Positions 25,195-37,794 of a stretch of 64,000 bases of DNA are shown here, one piece after another (the first letter of the stretch is position 1; each line of letters starts with the position of its first letter). The translations under genes were made by a program, and so were the position numbers. Source of the DNA: Agapanthus africanus. Taxonomy: Eukaryota > Streptophyta > Magnoliopsida > Asparagales > Amaryllidaceae. The notes beneath the pieces were generated by a model that was not told where the DNA came from, made no database searches, and was given only the letters and a program-made list of their open reading frames with translations. The stretch is from assembly GCA_030015575.1 (NCBI GenBank), contig CM057347.1, positions 510,759,176-510,823,175 of the forward strand, written 5' to 3'.

Positions 25195-25207
25195 TAGTAT
25201 CAGAGCC
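25195..25207 (+). other. Primer binding site of element B
   Basis: 'tagtatcagagcc' matches the initiator-tRNA-Met complement tggtatcagagcc at 12 of 13 positions and lies one base after the LTR end. Confidence 0.75.
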
Positions 25208-28200
25208 AAGCTAGAGCTTTAAGAGATGTCTAGGCGAAATTTAAAGTCCGATCAAACTCCGAATACCCGTAAAACCCTAGTTTCTGGAAATTTTTCAAAA
25301 AGTTGATTTTTTTCATATTAAAAATGCTCAGAAAATTCAGCAGGTAATTTTATGGAACTGTGTGAAAAACGACATCGTAATTCGGCCAAGGCGCCGCGAA
25401 ACCGCAGCATGAGCATGGGTCGCGCAGCGGTTCCGCGGCGGGTAATTATTGTTAGCTTTTCCTACAGTAACTTCCGTAGGTACTTCCTGATGCTTCTGGA
25501 AATTTTTAATTATACTCAACTGTTGAGTTTTCTGGGTTGTATTGGGAACTCGTTGATTTGATCGGAAAGTTTAATTTCGTTTATTATTTTTTCCGGGTAA
25601 TTTTAGAACGTGTTAAAATGTTCGAACGGATATCAATAACTCACTTTTTCCCCTGTCAGAAAATTTTTTAAAAGTTGGATTTTTTTCTCGAGTTTGAAAC
25701 TTTCGGAAAATCATGCAAGTAACACGGTGGGCCCTCTAGAAGAACACAAACCTTAACTCGATTATGTGACCGTCTGAACCGTCTCTGAACCTTAGGGTTT
25801 GGGGCAGTACGGCGTTGCCACATGTGAGGCGTTGGTTTGACCCTTCTGCGGCTGGACCATTGGTACTGTAGCATGTGATGGATACTTTTTGGACTCCGCT
25901 CAAGTATTGAGCTATTTGGGAAATCTTGGGTGTTTGTTTATTCGATCGGAAAGTTTAACATTGTCTATTTATCTGGAATGTAATACAATATTTGGAATCC
26001 ACAAGTAGTTATGAGATAACTAATTTGAATGTTATAAATCTAGTAGTTTAGTCTCATTTGATCGGTTGCCACGGGATTTTGATGCGATCAAAGGTCCATC
26101 GCAATCACGTAGCGTACGCAGATACTCGCCGGGTAAACTTAATAGATAGCCACGCCCCATAGCCCCGACCAAGTGACTGTAGGAGAACCCCGTCGCCAAA
26201 AGTATCCGTTCGGGTGCTCGCGGCAGCAGTGTTCCGCCTTAGTGCACTTCATCGACGGCGTCCGGGGGTGCAGCCGTCTACTAAAGTTTGCGACGAGTAT
26301 TCGATCAGGATGTCGGGAATATTGTTGAATTGCCCAACTTGATATTGAAAAATGTTTTCGATAATGAGACTAAAATGCGGAGTTTATAATTGTTAGGCAT
26401 GCGATGTCTAAGGAATTCATTTGGTTAGGCATGCGATGTCTAAGGAGGTTGCGGATTCCAACTGTTGTAGTTTTACACTTTCTTTTCTGTGACCGTAAGC
26501 GTAGTATGTGGTGTATCGCCGGCTTCGTTGCTATACATCAACGACAATCGGGATACGCATACTTGCTTACGTTAATGATATGAGATATTATGTGTTGCTG
26601 TGATATGTTATATTGGATCGTCATGTTTTGAATAGCTGGGGGTTTTTATGTGAGATGAGAGTTTTTTCTTTTTCATTCAAGTAAAATTCATTTGTATGTA
26701 ATATTCTTTTATTGGGGCACTTCCGGGCTGAGGATGATGTCACCATTGTATATTATTTACTTTTCCGCATTAGGTAGACCCAAGGCGGGGAGCACAAGTA
26801 ACCGGATTCTAGGGTCCAGTAGGAGACCATCTCGAGGAGTCGAGACCGGGTCTCCTAACCCTAGAATTGGCAGTGTTGCTTGTCGCTCTCGTAGGGGTCT
26901 AGGGATGTGGGTTTGGCTATTCATCGCGACCGTGGAATCCGTGTTTTATACAGGCTCGTATTAAAACACGGACCTCCTAGTATATCCAATATTTCATATA
27001 TGTTCTTCTGCTGCAATGTTCTGTGATGAGATCATATTACTGCCTGAGACGAATGTTTATATTATATATATGAGATTATGTTATATTGCAGATTTCGTTT
27101 CAAATGTGATGCTTGAGAAGCATAATAAAATGGGACTTCATTAATGAGATTAATGAAACTAAAAGAAACCTAAAGATGTTGTAGAAACTTTTTTAAAAAC
27201 CGGTAGCTCTAGTTCTTGCTTTGCATAGCGGTGTTCCTTGTAGAACATCCAGCACCTTATTCGATAAGGAAAGAGCCGAGATCCCTTTACCGGGAGTGAC
27301 CTCTTTAGCAAAACTAGCAGATGCTGCATACTCGGTTTGTCTTTTGATTGTTTTTATAGTTTTTGCTTTGCATAGTGATATTTGCGAAATATCCTGCACC
27401 TTATTCGATGAGGAAAGAGCCGACGATCCCTTCACCAGGAGTGACCTCTTTAGCAAAATAGAAAAGCCTCAAAAACACTCCATTTAAAATCACTCGATTC
27501 TACAATGATATCAAGTTCATTACGCAAAGGATTTTCTTAAAACCCTGTCGTAACCCTCCATCATTTCAGATAAGTACTACTTAGTCTTCGTGCTGCGGTA
27601 GTTTGGCATTCGTCAAGGCGTAGTGTACGGTAGCAAACTAGTGCTTATCTGCTAGCAAACGATGTGATTGGATTAGGGTATTCGTGCGGTGTTGTTTGGC
27701 ATTCATCAAGGGTCGTGCGGGTGGGTTTAATTCAATCAGGAAATGTACGGGTTGAACTTGACTAGCGGACTATGGGTGGTTTGGCATTCGTCAAGGTCAT
27801 AGGACGCTAGGGGTAAAATATTATTGGGAATTTCAAGAGTTGAAATTTGCAATGAGATTGCATACCTTCTATGAGATAGTTGGATCCCAATACCCGCTGC
27901 GAGTAAAAGTTACTCCTGGGAGAGTTTTACACATTACAATTAGCCGATCAAGTAGGTGTCTAGAAAGGTGTTAACGGGGTTACGCCCCTGGGAAAACGAG
28001 GTTTACTTTAATTAGGTCCGTGCGAAAGCACGGGGAACCTCCCTCAAAGTACCGGCACTGGCCTGGCTGAAAGATTGGCGAACTTGTAGAGTGTAATTAA
28101 TCCCGGCTAGTCTTTCCTTTTAGGGTTTGAAGAAAGATTTGACTAAAACAATGGGAGACATCCTGATTAGATAAATTGATAACCAATCTAATCTTGTAAA

Positions 28201-28244
28201 AGCGCACGCTGAGTGTTTTCTTCTCTCTCTCTCCAAGTTACGAC
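25208..28244 (+). other. Non-coding leader of element B, in place of gag
   Basis: About 3 kb between primer site and pol with no gag-like frame. It shares blocks with the E leader: 'ttggctattcatcgcgaccg' (26913-26932), two hairpin modules (about 27214-27320 and 27364-27455), three hairpins (27590-27810), an AATTTC/GAAATT hairpin (about 27836-27860) and a GNRA-type hairpin CGTGC-GAAA-GCACG (about 28019-28032). The shared blocks carry element-specific insertions and deletions that are not multiples of three, which argues against coding. Confidence 0.8.
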
Positions 28245-31076
28245 TATGTCACGCCTTAATCAAGATAATAATACGGATGTATTGACCGAACCCGCTTGTT
28301 ATACTGCGCTAAGGAACGTTGGTCCCGCTCCAACTTATAATTGTTATAAGACAGAGCAGGAAATTAGGGATTACCAGAATTCCCGTGCCGCCCAAACGAA
28401 GAAAGTGTATGTTGATGCATCTTCTTCGGGTGTGTTCATTATACAGAACTGTTTCTCAATATCTTTTACGTCTTGGGTATTTGATACCAGATTAGGATCC
28501 CACATATGTAATTTGTTACATGGGCTACAGATAGGTAGAGAACTGAGAACGGGTGATAAATTTCATGAGATAGAAATGGTGCAAGTGTTGCAGCCAAGTC
28601 TGTTGGTAGTTATCACCCTGTATTACCAGAATACATTGATTCTGAACGAATGTATTTAGATACCGAACCTGATATACAACATCATATCAGTCTCTTTATT
28701 AGTAAAGAAGGATATAATTTTGTATTGTTGGATAATGTTTTGAACATTTCCTATATCAAGAGTTGATCGGTTCAGGCACGTTATCTAAAAGCATAGACGT
28801 TCTAAATCAAACCACAGTTCTTAACGTACAGAACACACACAAGAGGAAGAGTTCAAAAATGAACGAATCCTTCTTGAGGCATTGTAGACTAGGTCATATC
28901 AATGCGACCTGACTAGCTGAAGTTACATATAGATGCATATTTAAATTAGTTTGAATTTACATCTTGTGAAACTTGCCGGTCATGTCACATAGATAAGATG
29001 ACCACAGCTCCATTTTGTGGAAACAGAGAAAGAGTTAGTGAACTCTTGGGATTGATACATGCTGATGTATGAAGGTCCCCTGTCTACACATGCCAACACC
29101 GGTTCTTTGTACTTCATTACATTCACTGATTATCTCTCAAGATCCGGACATATGTTCCTGTTGAAACACAAGTCTAGAACTTTTGAGAAATTCAATGAAT
29201 ATAAGCTATAAGTGGAGAACCAAAAACGGGTACAAGTATTATGTCTTTTGATGAGATCAAGGAGGAGAATACTTGAGCACGGAGATCCTGGACTATTCTA
29301 AAGGAGAATGAGATTCTCTCTCAGCATTACTTCTCCGTATACACTATAGCACAATGGTATATCGGGGCGGAGCAATAGCACCCTATGTGATATGGTGCAC
29401 TCTATGATGAGTACTACTGAGTTTCCTATTTCCTTTTTGGAATTATGCACTTAAGAAGCTGCATACCTATTGAATAGGGTTCCAATCAAATCAGTTGCCT
29501 ACCACTTCATATGTGATATGGAATGGGAAGAGCCCATCTCTTAAAGATGTTAAGATTTGGGGTTGTCCGGCCTATATTTAAAAGCAAAATCCGGACAAGC
29601 TCGAGGCAAAGTCAGTTCTGTGGAAGTTTGTTGGATATCCCAAGCATACGCAAGGGAATATCTTCTACTTAACCGAGGAACAAAAGATGTTTTGTTTCTC
29701 AACATGCCACCTTTGTGAAAGGGAATTTCTTGTGAAGAAATTATTGGTCATAAGGTAGAACTGGAAAGAGTTCCAGCTATACAAACTGCACCTGATGATT
29801 TGGTAAAACCCGGAGGATTCAATAGTTTCTAACGAAACTCAGCCTCTCCGCCGATCTGGTAGGGTTCCTCATCCACCTGAGAGATACTTCGGTTTCTCTA
29901 TGACAGTGGGAGCGAGGATTGCATCATGAGATGATGACCCAACTTATTTCGAGTGGGACTCTGTAAGAATGGCTGGATGCTTAGCGATCTGAGATGGAAT
30001 CCTTATACACCAACAAAGTACGGACTTTGGTTGCTTTATCTAAAGGGTTAAATCCCCATCAGGAGAAAGTATATCTTGAGAAGATTACTTGGTGTACATG
30101 GAAAAGTTGAGACTTTCAAAGCTATGCTTAAGTCCATCCAGATCCTACTTGCCACGGCTACATACCATGACTACGATATCTGGCGGTTGGGTGTCATGAC
30201 TGTTTTTCTAAATGATGATTTAGAAGAGAGCGTCTATAAGTACACAGCCAGAGGGCTTCGTAGACAGTGGGAGCAACGGAAACGTGAGCATGATGTTTTA
30301 TGTGATAAATCAGGCATCGCGGAGTTAGAACATCTGTTTTGATGTGGTAGTCAAAGAGTTTGACTTCATCAAAATGGTAGATGAACCTTGTATATACAAA
30401 AAGGTGATAGAGAGTATGGTGGTGATCCTCGTAGAGTAGGTGGATGACATATCTTGATAGGGAAGGAGTTTCCTATGCTACGCTCGGTCAATCTCCGCTT
30501 ATCACAAGGATTCTTCATATAGGATTAAGGTGATACCTCCTAAATTCTGGGTTATGGATCTATGAGATAGATCTAATTGGATGTTAGGATTCTCACTAGT
30601 TGTAGTGAGATGGTATCAATCGATCCTGGGAAGAATCACTGGAAAAATTCCAGGGTGATAAGGACGACTGAATGTCAGTCGCAGGCATTGTCTTTACCCT
30701 CAGTGGAGGGACGGTATGTTGGAAGAGTTCGAAGCTAGATACCGTGACATACTAGACGATTAAAGGCAAGATACATCGTTACCAAGGATGCTACCAAAGA
30801 GGCAGTCTGGATATTTATATAAGTTCATAAGATGAACTTCGTTCCAACCATTGTGTGACAATGGAGTTGTGGCTTATGCTAAGGATCCCCCGTCCCAACA
30901 GAAATCCAGATATAATTCTTAGGCAGTATCACCTGATCATAGAGATGGCTGATCTCCAGGGAGATCAAGGTTAGGAGAGTAGACACAGATGACAACAGCG
31001 CGGATCCACTCACAAAGGCCTATTTCCCAGTAGAGACTATTATGGGATGGTTGAGTATGAGATACTTCAACCACAG
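28245..31076 (+). pseudogene. Decayed Copia pol of element B
   Basis: Begins after a pyrimidine tract and AG (28236-28237); the first ATG of the frame is at 28245. The protease region is readable (28245-28659), but its catalytic D-T-G reads D-T-R within SWVFDTRLGSHICN. Integrase, reverse transcriptase (near 30076-30450) and RNase H segments follow in order but are split by many stops and shifts; the YVDD site is interrupted (about 30437). There is no gag or CCHC knuckle upstream. Element B's LTRs differ by only a few percent, so pol was probably already dead when B inserted. Confidence 0.85.
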
Positions 31077-31116
31077 CTAATTGTTGGGTATGCGATACCA
31101 CAACAGATGGACCTAG

Positions 31117-31130
31117 TGCAAGTGGGAGAT
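31117..31130 (+). other. Polypurine tract of element B
   Basis: 'tgcaagtgggagat' lies directly before the right LTR start at 31131. Confidence 0.85.
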
Positions 31131-32509
31131 TGTTAGTTATATGTATGCCCTAGAGGCCATTACTGTACATATGATGTATATTGTAGTGGATACTTGGACA
31201 TATATAGGGAGGACTTTCTTGTTTCTATGTTACATGTTGATAAAGCCCTTAGGATATGTACTCGGCTACTGGGACTATGATGAGATCATACTAGTGGGGC
31301 CACGGTAGTCGATGAGTACATCCTATAACAGTTCCTAGTCGAGGATCTATTGAGACAGGGCATCAATACACCAGAGTAGATTAGCGTATACGCATCTTGA
31401 CCCATATGATGGGCGATGGATAATCCCATATCCATCGGTGTTTGACATCAAGGATGGTATACGGGTGCTCAGTGGAGACTGGGTACAATGGACGGACTCG
31501 CCGAGAACTCCCAGATGGTATTATACACCACGTCAGATGGCAGTTCTCTGGTGACACTGGTACAGGTTAGTCTGGTGACCCGATATCGTCATAGAGACTT
31601 GTGTGATTACCACTGTGCTTTGATTTCCATCATACCACGTCCAAGAGAGCGTGCAAAAAGGTGGCTTTTTGGTACAGTCCCGAATCACATAGAGGCAATG
31701 AGCAATAGAAGGGGTTTCGTCTCTCTCGGTATAGGGAGTTGATGTTGCGCTGTGTTCGATTGGCTATAACTAGAAATCCCTGGCCAGGGTTGCTGAGATT
31801 TACTGGTAAGTGTTATCGGTAGTTTCTCGAACTGTTATGGACCTCATATCGACACGACTTATCAAGCTGCTGGGGTCTGACGTTTACCACCCTTAGGCGA
31901 GATATGCGACATATCAGACGAAGAGACCGGACTGTACGGGAGTGTTACTGACTGGATTCACAGGAGAAAGTACAGTCTTGCTTGTTGATCTTCTGATCGC
32001 TCAATACCTGGGTGGCTGTTACGTTTAGCTGACCGCTTGCAGCTTGTGGGTGTTTGATATGATCATCACCTATTGCCGGCGTATTGACGATTCTTTAGAG
32101 TCCTACACAGAGGTTTCCTGGCTCAGGCAAAACGGAGTAGGAGCACATATATAATATGTGAAGGACAGAGAACAATACGTATATGTGATACCGTATTAGA
32201 TTCTCACGATATGAGATATCGGCCGGGTATATGAGATATAGCCGGGTCATCGGATCAAGTGTTGATTCGATGAACTGATACAGATTATATTAGTCGGTTA
32301 TTTGTGAAATAGCCGGATTATCGGATCAAGTGTTGATTTGATAATTTAATGTATAATTATATATTCGATATATTAAATTACATTAACTAATATTAGCTCA
32401 CTTATTGATTCATTTTCTCACTCGGGTAATACATTGATATATATGCGATATATGTTAACTGTATTATTTTCTTTTGTTACAAAATGTATTATATATGTGA
32501 TATATAATA
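31131..32509 (+). repeat. Right LTR of element B, first part
   Basis: Starts 'tgttagttatatgtatgcc'. Interrupted after 32509 by element C with target duplication 'taata' (32505-32509 and 42177-42181) and resumed at 42177. Total LTR length without C is about 2.12 kb. Confidence 0.88.
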
Positions 32510-34628
32510 TGTTAGGCTACGGTAGCGCCCCGGCCGTCTATCCGATGCCAAAATGCGGAAATGAAAATTTTTTACAACTAGAAAACCGGCACTACCGCAT
32601 CCTAAAAACTCGGATCGAACCATTAACCTAATGCTAGCTAACTAGAGAAAGGGTAGAGAGCTATACCAAGCGATCCGTGTCCTTTGGTCTTCGCCTCCAC
32701 TCCGATCTCCTCACGGAATCTCCGGTCTTCATTTCCTCGTCGGAACGGGCACCACATCGCCGGGTTCTTTTACAGGCTCCCACCTCTGGACCGAGGCAAC
32801 TCGGGCACGAAGTTGGCGAGCCGACGTGCCCAAGGGTGTTGTAGGATGAGTGTAGAATGTTTTGTCTCTTGGGGTTGAGAAGTTTCCATTTTTATGTGGA
32901 GGTGAAAAGATCAACTTTGGAGATGTGTTAGGAATTTTGTAGCAAGCAAGGAAAATATGAGATGAAGAAAATTCCCACACCTAAAAAATTCCCACTTCTA
33001 TTAGAAGTGGCCGGCCCCTTTTTAGAATGAGGAGGAAAAAACTCAAGGGGGGGTGAGCACAAGAGGAGGGTAACCATAAGAGAAATGTGATGATAACAAG
33101 GAAATTTAGTCACACCAATTCAAATCCAATCCCATCTCATAAAAGCAAACAATAATGACAACAAGAAAAGCATCAAAAGATGCTATACCCATCATAATGT
33201 CTCATATCACAAATAACACCTTCCACTAATCTAATTTGCATACTTGCAAATAACCCCCTCCATCGGAAAAGTCCGGCCGTGAAGGAACAAAGGAAAACTG
33301 GCCGGAACGGAATGCAAACTGGCAACTTCAAAAAACTGATCCCGTAATAAATTACAGGAAAACTCTGCGACTGTATATACATACCCGCATTTGTATTCCG
33401 ACCGAATACAAATGCAATGAGACAAAATCTACACTGTACAATACTAGGATCCGGCTTAAACCAAAGCCCGCTAGTATTACCCGTCTGATCATGATCCGTG
33501 CAATACCGCACGTATAAGATCGAACCCTGTCATATCTCCATACGGCCTCTACAGCGTTTCGCATGAAACTTGAGAAAACGGTCTGTGGGGGACTCTAAAG
33601 ACTCGTCAATACTTTGGTTGTGGATTTAACCACTAGCACATCAGAGGTATTAGCCATACGTAATGGGCTACCAGGTATTGACCAAAAGGGACGTCGATGA
33701 GCGAACTCATCCTGACACCCTACTGAGCCTGTCAGTGACAATATCCGTACAGTCCGGTCCGTTCGTCTATGAGTATCACATGGCGGGCCTAGGGGGTTGG
33801 TAAAAGTCAGACCCCCAAAAGCGGTACAAGTCGTGTCGGAGTGTAGCCCAGAACACCCTGAGATACTACTGGAATACCTACCAGTAAATCTCCTGCCTCG
33901 GCCGAGGGCTTTGTGTAATGGCTCTCCTAGACACAGCGCGACCTCACCCCTAATACCGGGAGAGACGAACCCCTGCAGATCCGCTCACTGCCTCCATGTG
34001 GCTCGGGACTGTACCCAACTAAAACCTGTTTGCACGACTCCTTTGAGCCGTGGTAGGGTAGTAATCAAAGTACAGTGGGAACTCACACGAGACAAATGAC
34101 GATCCCAGGTCGATGAACTAACCTGTACACATGTCACCAGGGAACTGCTATCTGACGTCAGGTATAAGACCAACTAGCATGTTCCCGGCGAGTCATGTCC
34201 GGTGTACTCATAACCCAATGAGCACCTGTATAAATCTTAGGTGAACCAACTGACACCAGTGACTTGTGAGACCGGCCACCGCCCCTCGTCGGGATCTCGA
34301 CTGTATACACTAGTCTACTCTGGAGTACCGATGCCCTGTCTCGAAACTCCCTCGACTAGGGACCATTTAAGGATGTGCTTATAGACCCCAGCTCCCACGT
34401 ATATGATCGCCATCATACTGCTGGCTGTCAAGCAAGAATCCTAAGAGCTCTATCAATGTGCAATAGTGGCCTGTAAGGTCACCTGAAATAGTACACGATG
34501 ATAAAGATAAACCAGATAGCATACTATCATTTTGAGTAAGACTGTTCTAACGGTATAGGTCCTCTCTCAATCATTGCAATCATGTGCCTGTGATCCAATA
34601 ATTGACTCTGAGGGAACTATCTCCAACA
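32510..34628 (-). repeat. 3' LTR of Copia element C
   Basis: On the minus strand it starts TGTTGGAGATAGTGCCC (34628) and ends ...GCGCTACCGTAGCCTAACA (32510). Its partner is 40064-42176; over the first 190 bp they differ by roughly 5%. It contains two conserved hairpins (33387-33415 and 33440-33478). A minus-strand 112-codon frame (33173-33511) overlaps these hairpins and is probably not a gene. Confidence 0.9.
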
Positions 34629-34642
34629 ATCTCCCACTTGCA
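34629..34642 (-). other. Polypurine tract of element C
   Basis: Plus strand 'atctcccacttgca', the reverse complement of the tract found in B and E, adjacent to the 3' LTR. Confidence 0.85.
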
Positions 34643-37600
34643 CTCAAGACTAATTATTGCGGTGTCGCATACTTACAGCCTGTGTGATACCGAACACCCA
34701 ACTCCTCTACTAATCAGTCTCACAAAACCCGTTTGCGAAACTATTGCATACGAGGAATAGCCTCAGTGAGTGGATCCGCTCTAATGTTTCTTTCTATGTC
34801 TCTCTTTTTCTCAAGTTCGCGGAGAAAGCCATCTCCCGAAATGAGTAATACCTGTCTTAGAGTATGTCTGGATATCTGACGGGACCTAGTTCATAAATGA
34901 ACTCCAAATCCAAACTTCTCAGACTGTATCGTCAACCGAACTTAATCAGTATCCTGCGCCACACCTCCCTCAGTATTCTCTTGGACCACCTGTCCAAAAT
35001 ACTGCTCCTCATCAGAGGGAAAACTATAACTCTGACAGACACTCTGTCATCCAGGTCATCCTGGAAGCCTGGAGTGATAACTGTCTCCTGAAGGAGGATG
35101 CCGTTATCATATCCCTAGAACATCCACTTATGTTCTAAAACAGCTTCCGATCATTTCTCCAGTACTGGATTAATATCCTATCTGGAGAAACCACTGTGTG
35201 ACAACCAAAGTATAACTGACCGTAGTATAGGAATTTCACTTCCTACTCTATGTATGTCATCCAAATACCAGGACATTACACCCTACTACCTTCTTAACAG
35301 ATCCATTCCCTATTCTGATGAAGTCAAACCTATGACTGTGACATCAGAAATAGATGATCTATCTCCGCTATATCTGCTTTAGTTTATAAATAGACATAAG
35401 CTACTTGTCCACTATACTTCCGCTGCTCCCACTGACTACGACAACTCTCTGGCAGAGTCATATAGACGTGCACTTTTAAAGCTAGTTCAGAACGACGCCA
35501 TACTCATCCTCCTGCCGGGTCTCATAGTCTGGAACAACAACAATGGCAAGTCTGGGTAAATAAGAACCTCCCTGTCACCGTTCTTGAGGCTACCGGAGTA
35601 CCTCTCGGGTGTCTGAGGTTACCCACCATATCTGCGGAGTGGCCAATGGAATGTCAAGCCAGATTGAATCTTTAGGTTCATGTCAAATTTTCAGTAATCG
35701 TTTGCGGTTCTGGAATCACTTCCAGTTCTACCATACTCCCACTACTGTTTTCTGAAAAAATCCAATTTTATTAAAACTGTGGCGAGTCTAGAACAATATC
35801 ACTATTGATCTTCCAGATGGTAGAAAGTTAATCCTCGTCATAGCCCGGATCAACCCACAAACAGCCATTACAGAAACGTGCCTCGAGTTATCCAGAGTCT
35901 GGTTTTAAGCATAAGCTGGAAAACTCCCCGTACCTTAACAATGTCAAGATATGAACTGTTATATATCCAATACAGAAATAGAGACACTGATTTAATTGAA
36001 CCAGATTCAAATCATGCAGCTGTCTCCGGTGCATGTCAACTAAATGGAAGGAGGCCGATCAGCGTTACTCAACTTAGGAGTACTTCCAATTATGAGTAAC
36101 CTGAAAGAGAAGCAAGTTCTCTTAATCATTACTATCAACTGAATACCATACACAAGCATCTACATCTTCGATCACCTTGAAGAATCCCGATACTTGCAAC
36201 ACCTGGTTCTCTACTTTATTCTTATACCTATAACTTCTCAAAACTTGGATCTTGTGTTTCTAAGAAACACATGTCTAAGACCCAGAGAAGTCACAAGTAA
36301 ACAGAATCTAGTACGAGTACCAACCCCTCTGTCCTAATGGACACTGGACAACATACAATACTCTGTACAAGTCCCCTAAGTCTAATAACTCAATCCCTGT
36401 GTGTCGTAGGTTGAAAACTGTACTTATGGTTAAGAAGAATTACACCGCTGTTTTAATGGTCCTTACCTAACCTTCCACTGATATAGATAAATGTCATAGA
36501 CATAATTTCAAAAGGGTATATCTTACTCTATAAAAATAGACGTACAGATATATCAATTTGAAATTGGTGCATAGCAGCAGATATTCAAAACCAAATATTT
36601 GCCGTCCGGCAAACAACTCAGGCGATTTCCTCAAATATCACCAATTACAACGAATTCCGATATAATGAGGATGATCACCTAATTCCCAATGACTTACTCC
36701 CACTCATCATCTGTAAAACCATACAGATGTGAGAATCATACCTGGTAAATACATACCCTGGAGCAAGTGTCTAATTGGGAAATCAGTTTTTTTTTAACAA
36801 TACACAGTGAAACCGAAACATGTAAATGTTTCGAAGGGGTATCCGGGTATTCCTAGTAATGCCTCTTCCATTTTCAGATTCACAACTATAACCGTATATT
36901 TCTTTGCCATCTCTCCAAATCCCTTTATATGTCTTTAGTCATTACCTTCTGTACACCCTCTTAGGCTAAATGGTTTTCTTCCTTCCCTACCTTTCGGCAC
37001 CAGCCTATAGTTTGGAAGAAGACTATCCAATAAGCATAATGGGTGTACTGTCCTAATCCTAGGAGCACTCGCAATGCGAGAGAAGGTGAAGATAAAAGAC
37101 AACCGAATAAACCTTATTCCTATTTCTCCTGAACCAGAATCCATCCCCGAACTGGAACAAGTTCCTTTCGAGTTCGTATATAACCATACGATGGAGTATC
37201 CAATAAACTATGGATCTTCGTGGTGATACGGAGTATTCTGGAGAAATACAAAGGTGATGTAGGATTGGCGAAGAAATACTTGGTTTGGTCGTGAATAGCA
37301 GTCGCAATTTACTTTGCCCTCTTACTAATCCCTTTATTTGTCTTTACTTAATACCTTCTGTACACCTTATAGGCTAAATGGTTTTCTTCATTCCCTACCG
37401 TTCGGCACCTGCCTATGGTTTGGAAGAAGACTATCCAATTAGCGTAATGGTGTACTGTCCTAATCCAAGGAGCACTCACAACCTGAGAGAAGGTAAAAGG
37501 AAAAGACAACTGAATAGTCCTATCCGTCTTTTCCAGAACCGGAAACCATCCTCGAATAAATTCCTTCGAGTTCGTATATAACCATACGATGGTTTTATCC

Positions 37601-37794
37601 AATGGAAGTGGACGTTCGTAGTAATATGGGGTGTTCTGGAGAAAAGGGTAAAAGTAGGAGTGGCAATGAGGTATGCAACTCTGACAATCCAAAAGCCAGT
37701 GTTTTAAGAAGGTTCGGTTAATTTTGGTCACTGAATCATAGTCAAGGGTCGGGTCATGGTCGCTGCCAAAGAGAGAGAGAAAAGAAACACTCAC
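34643..37794 (-). pseudogene. Decayed Copia pol of element C
   Basis: A minus-strand Copia pol in fragments. The start (MSVSFLSL-type peptide near 37794) matches the open E frame, and recognisable nucleotide homology to reverse transcriptase, integrase and RNase H runs down to the polypurine tract. No frame exceeds 150 codons. A segment of about 400 bp covering the protease region is duplicated in tandem (about 36925-37325 and 37328-37690). Gag is absent upstream, as in B and E. C's LTRs are much less diverged than its coding damage suggests, so the parent copy was probably already defective. Confidence 0.78.

Noticed and set aside
28000..28140. Self-splicing intron or ribozyme suggested by the GAAA hairpin and GC-rich helices
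   Set aside because: No group I or II catalytic core could be recognised; only isolated hairpins are supported.
33173..33511. 112-codon frame with twins at 40721-41059 and relatives at 52770-53060 and 63272-63481, seemingly conserved as protein (GLWFKPD...)
   Set aside because: All lie in LTRs over the two covarying hairpins. Conservation follows stem pairing, frames break between copies, and starts differ. RNA structure explains it better than coding.
33797..34099. 100-codon plus-strand frame repeated at 41345-41647
   Set aside because: Antisense inside the two LTRs of C; the pair exists because LTRs are copies. No domain and no counterpart kept in solo LTR D.
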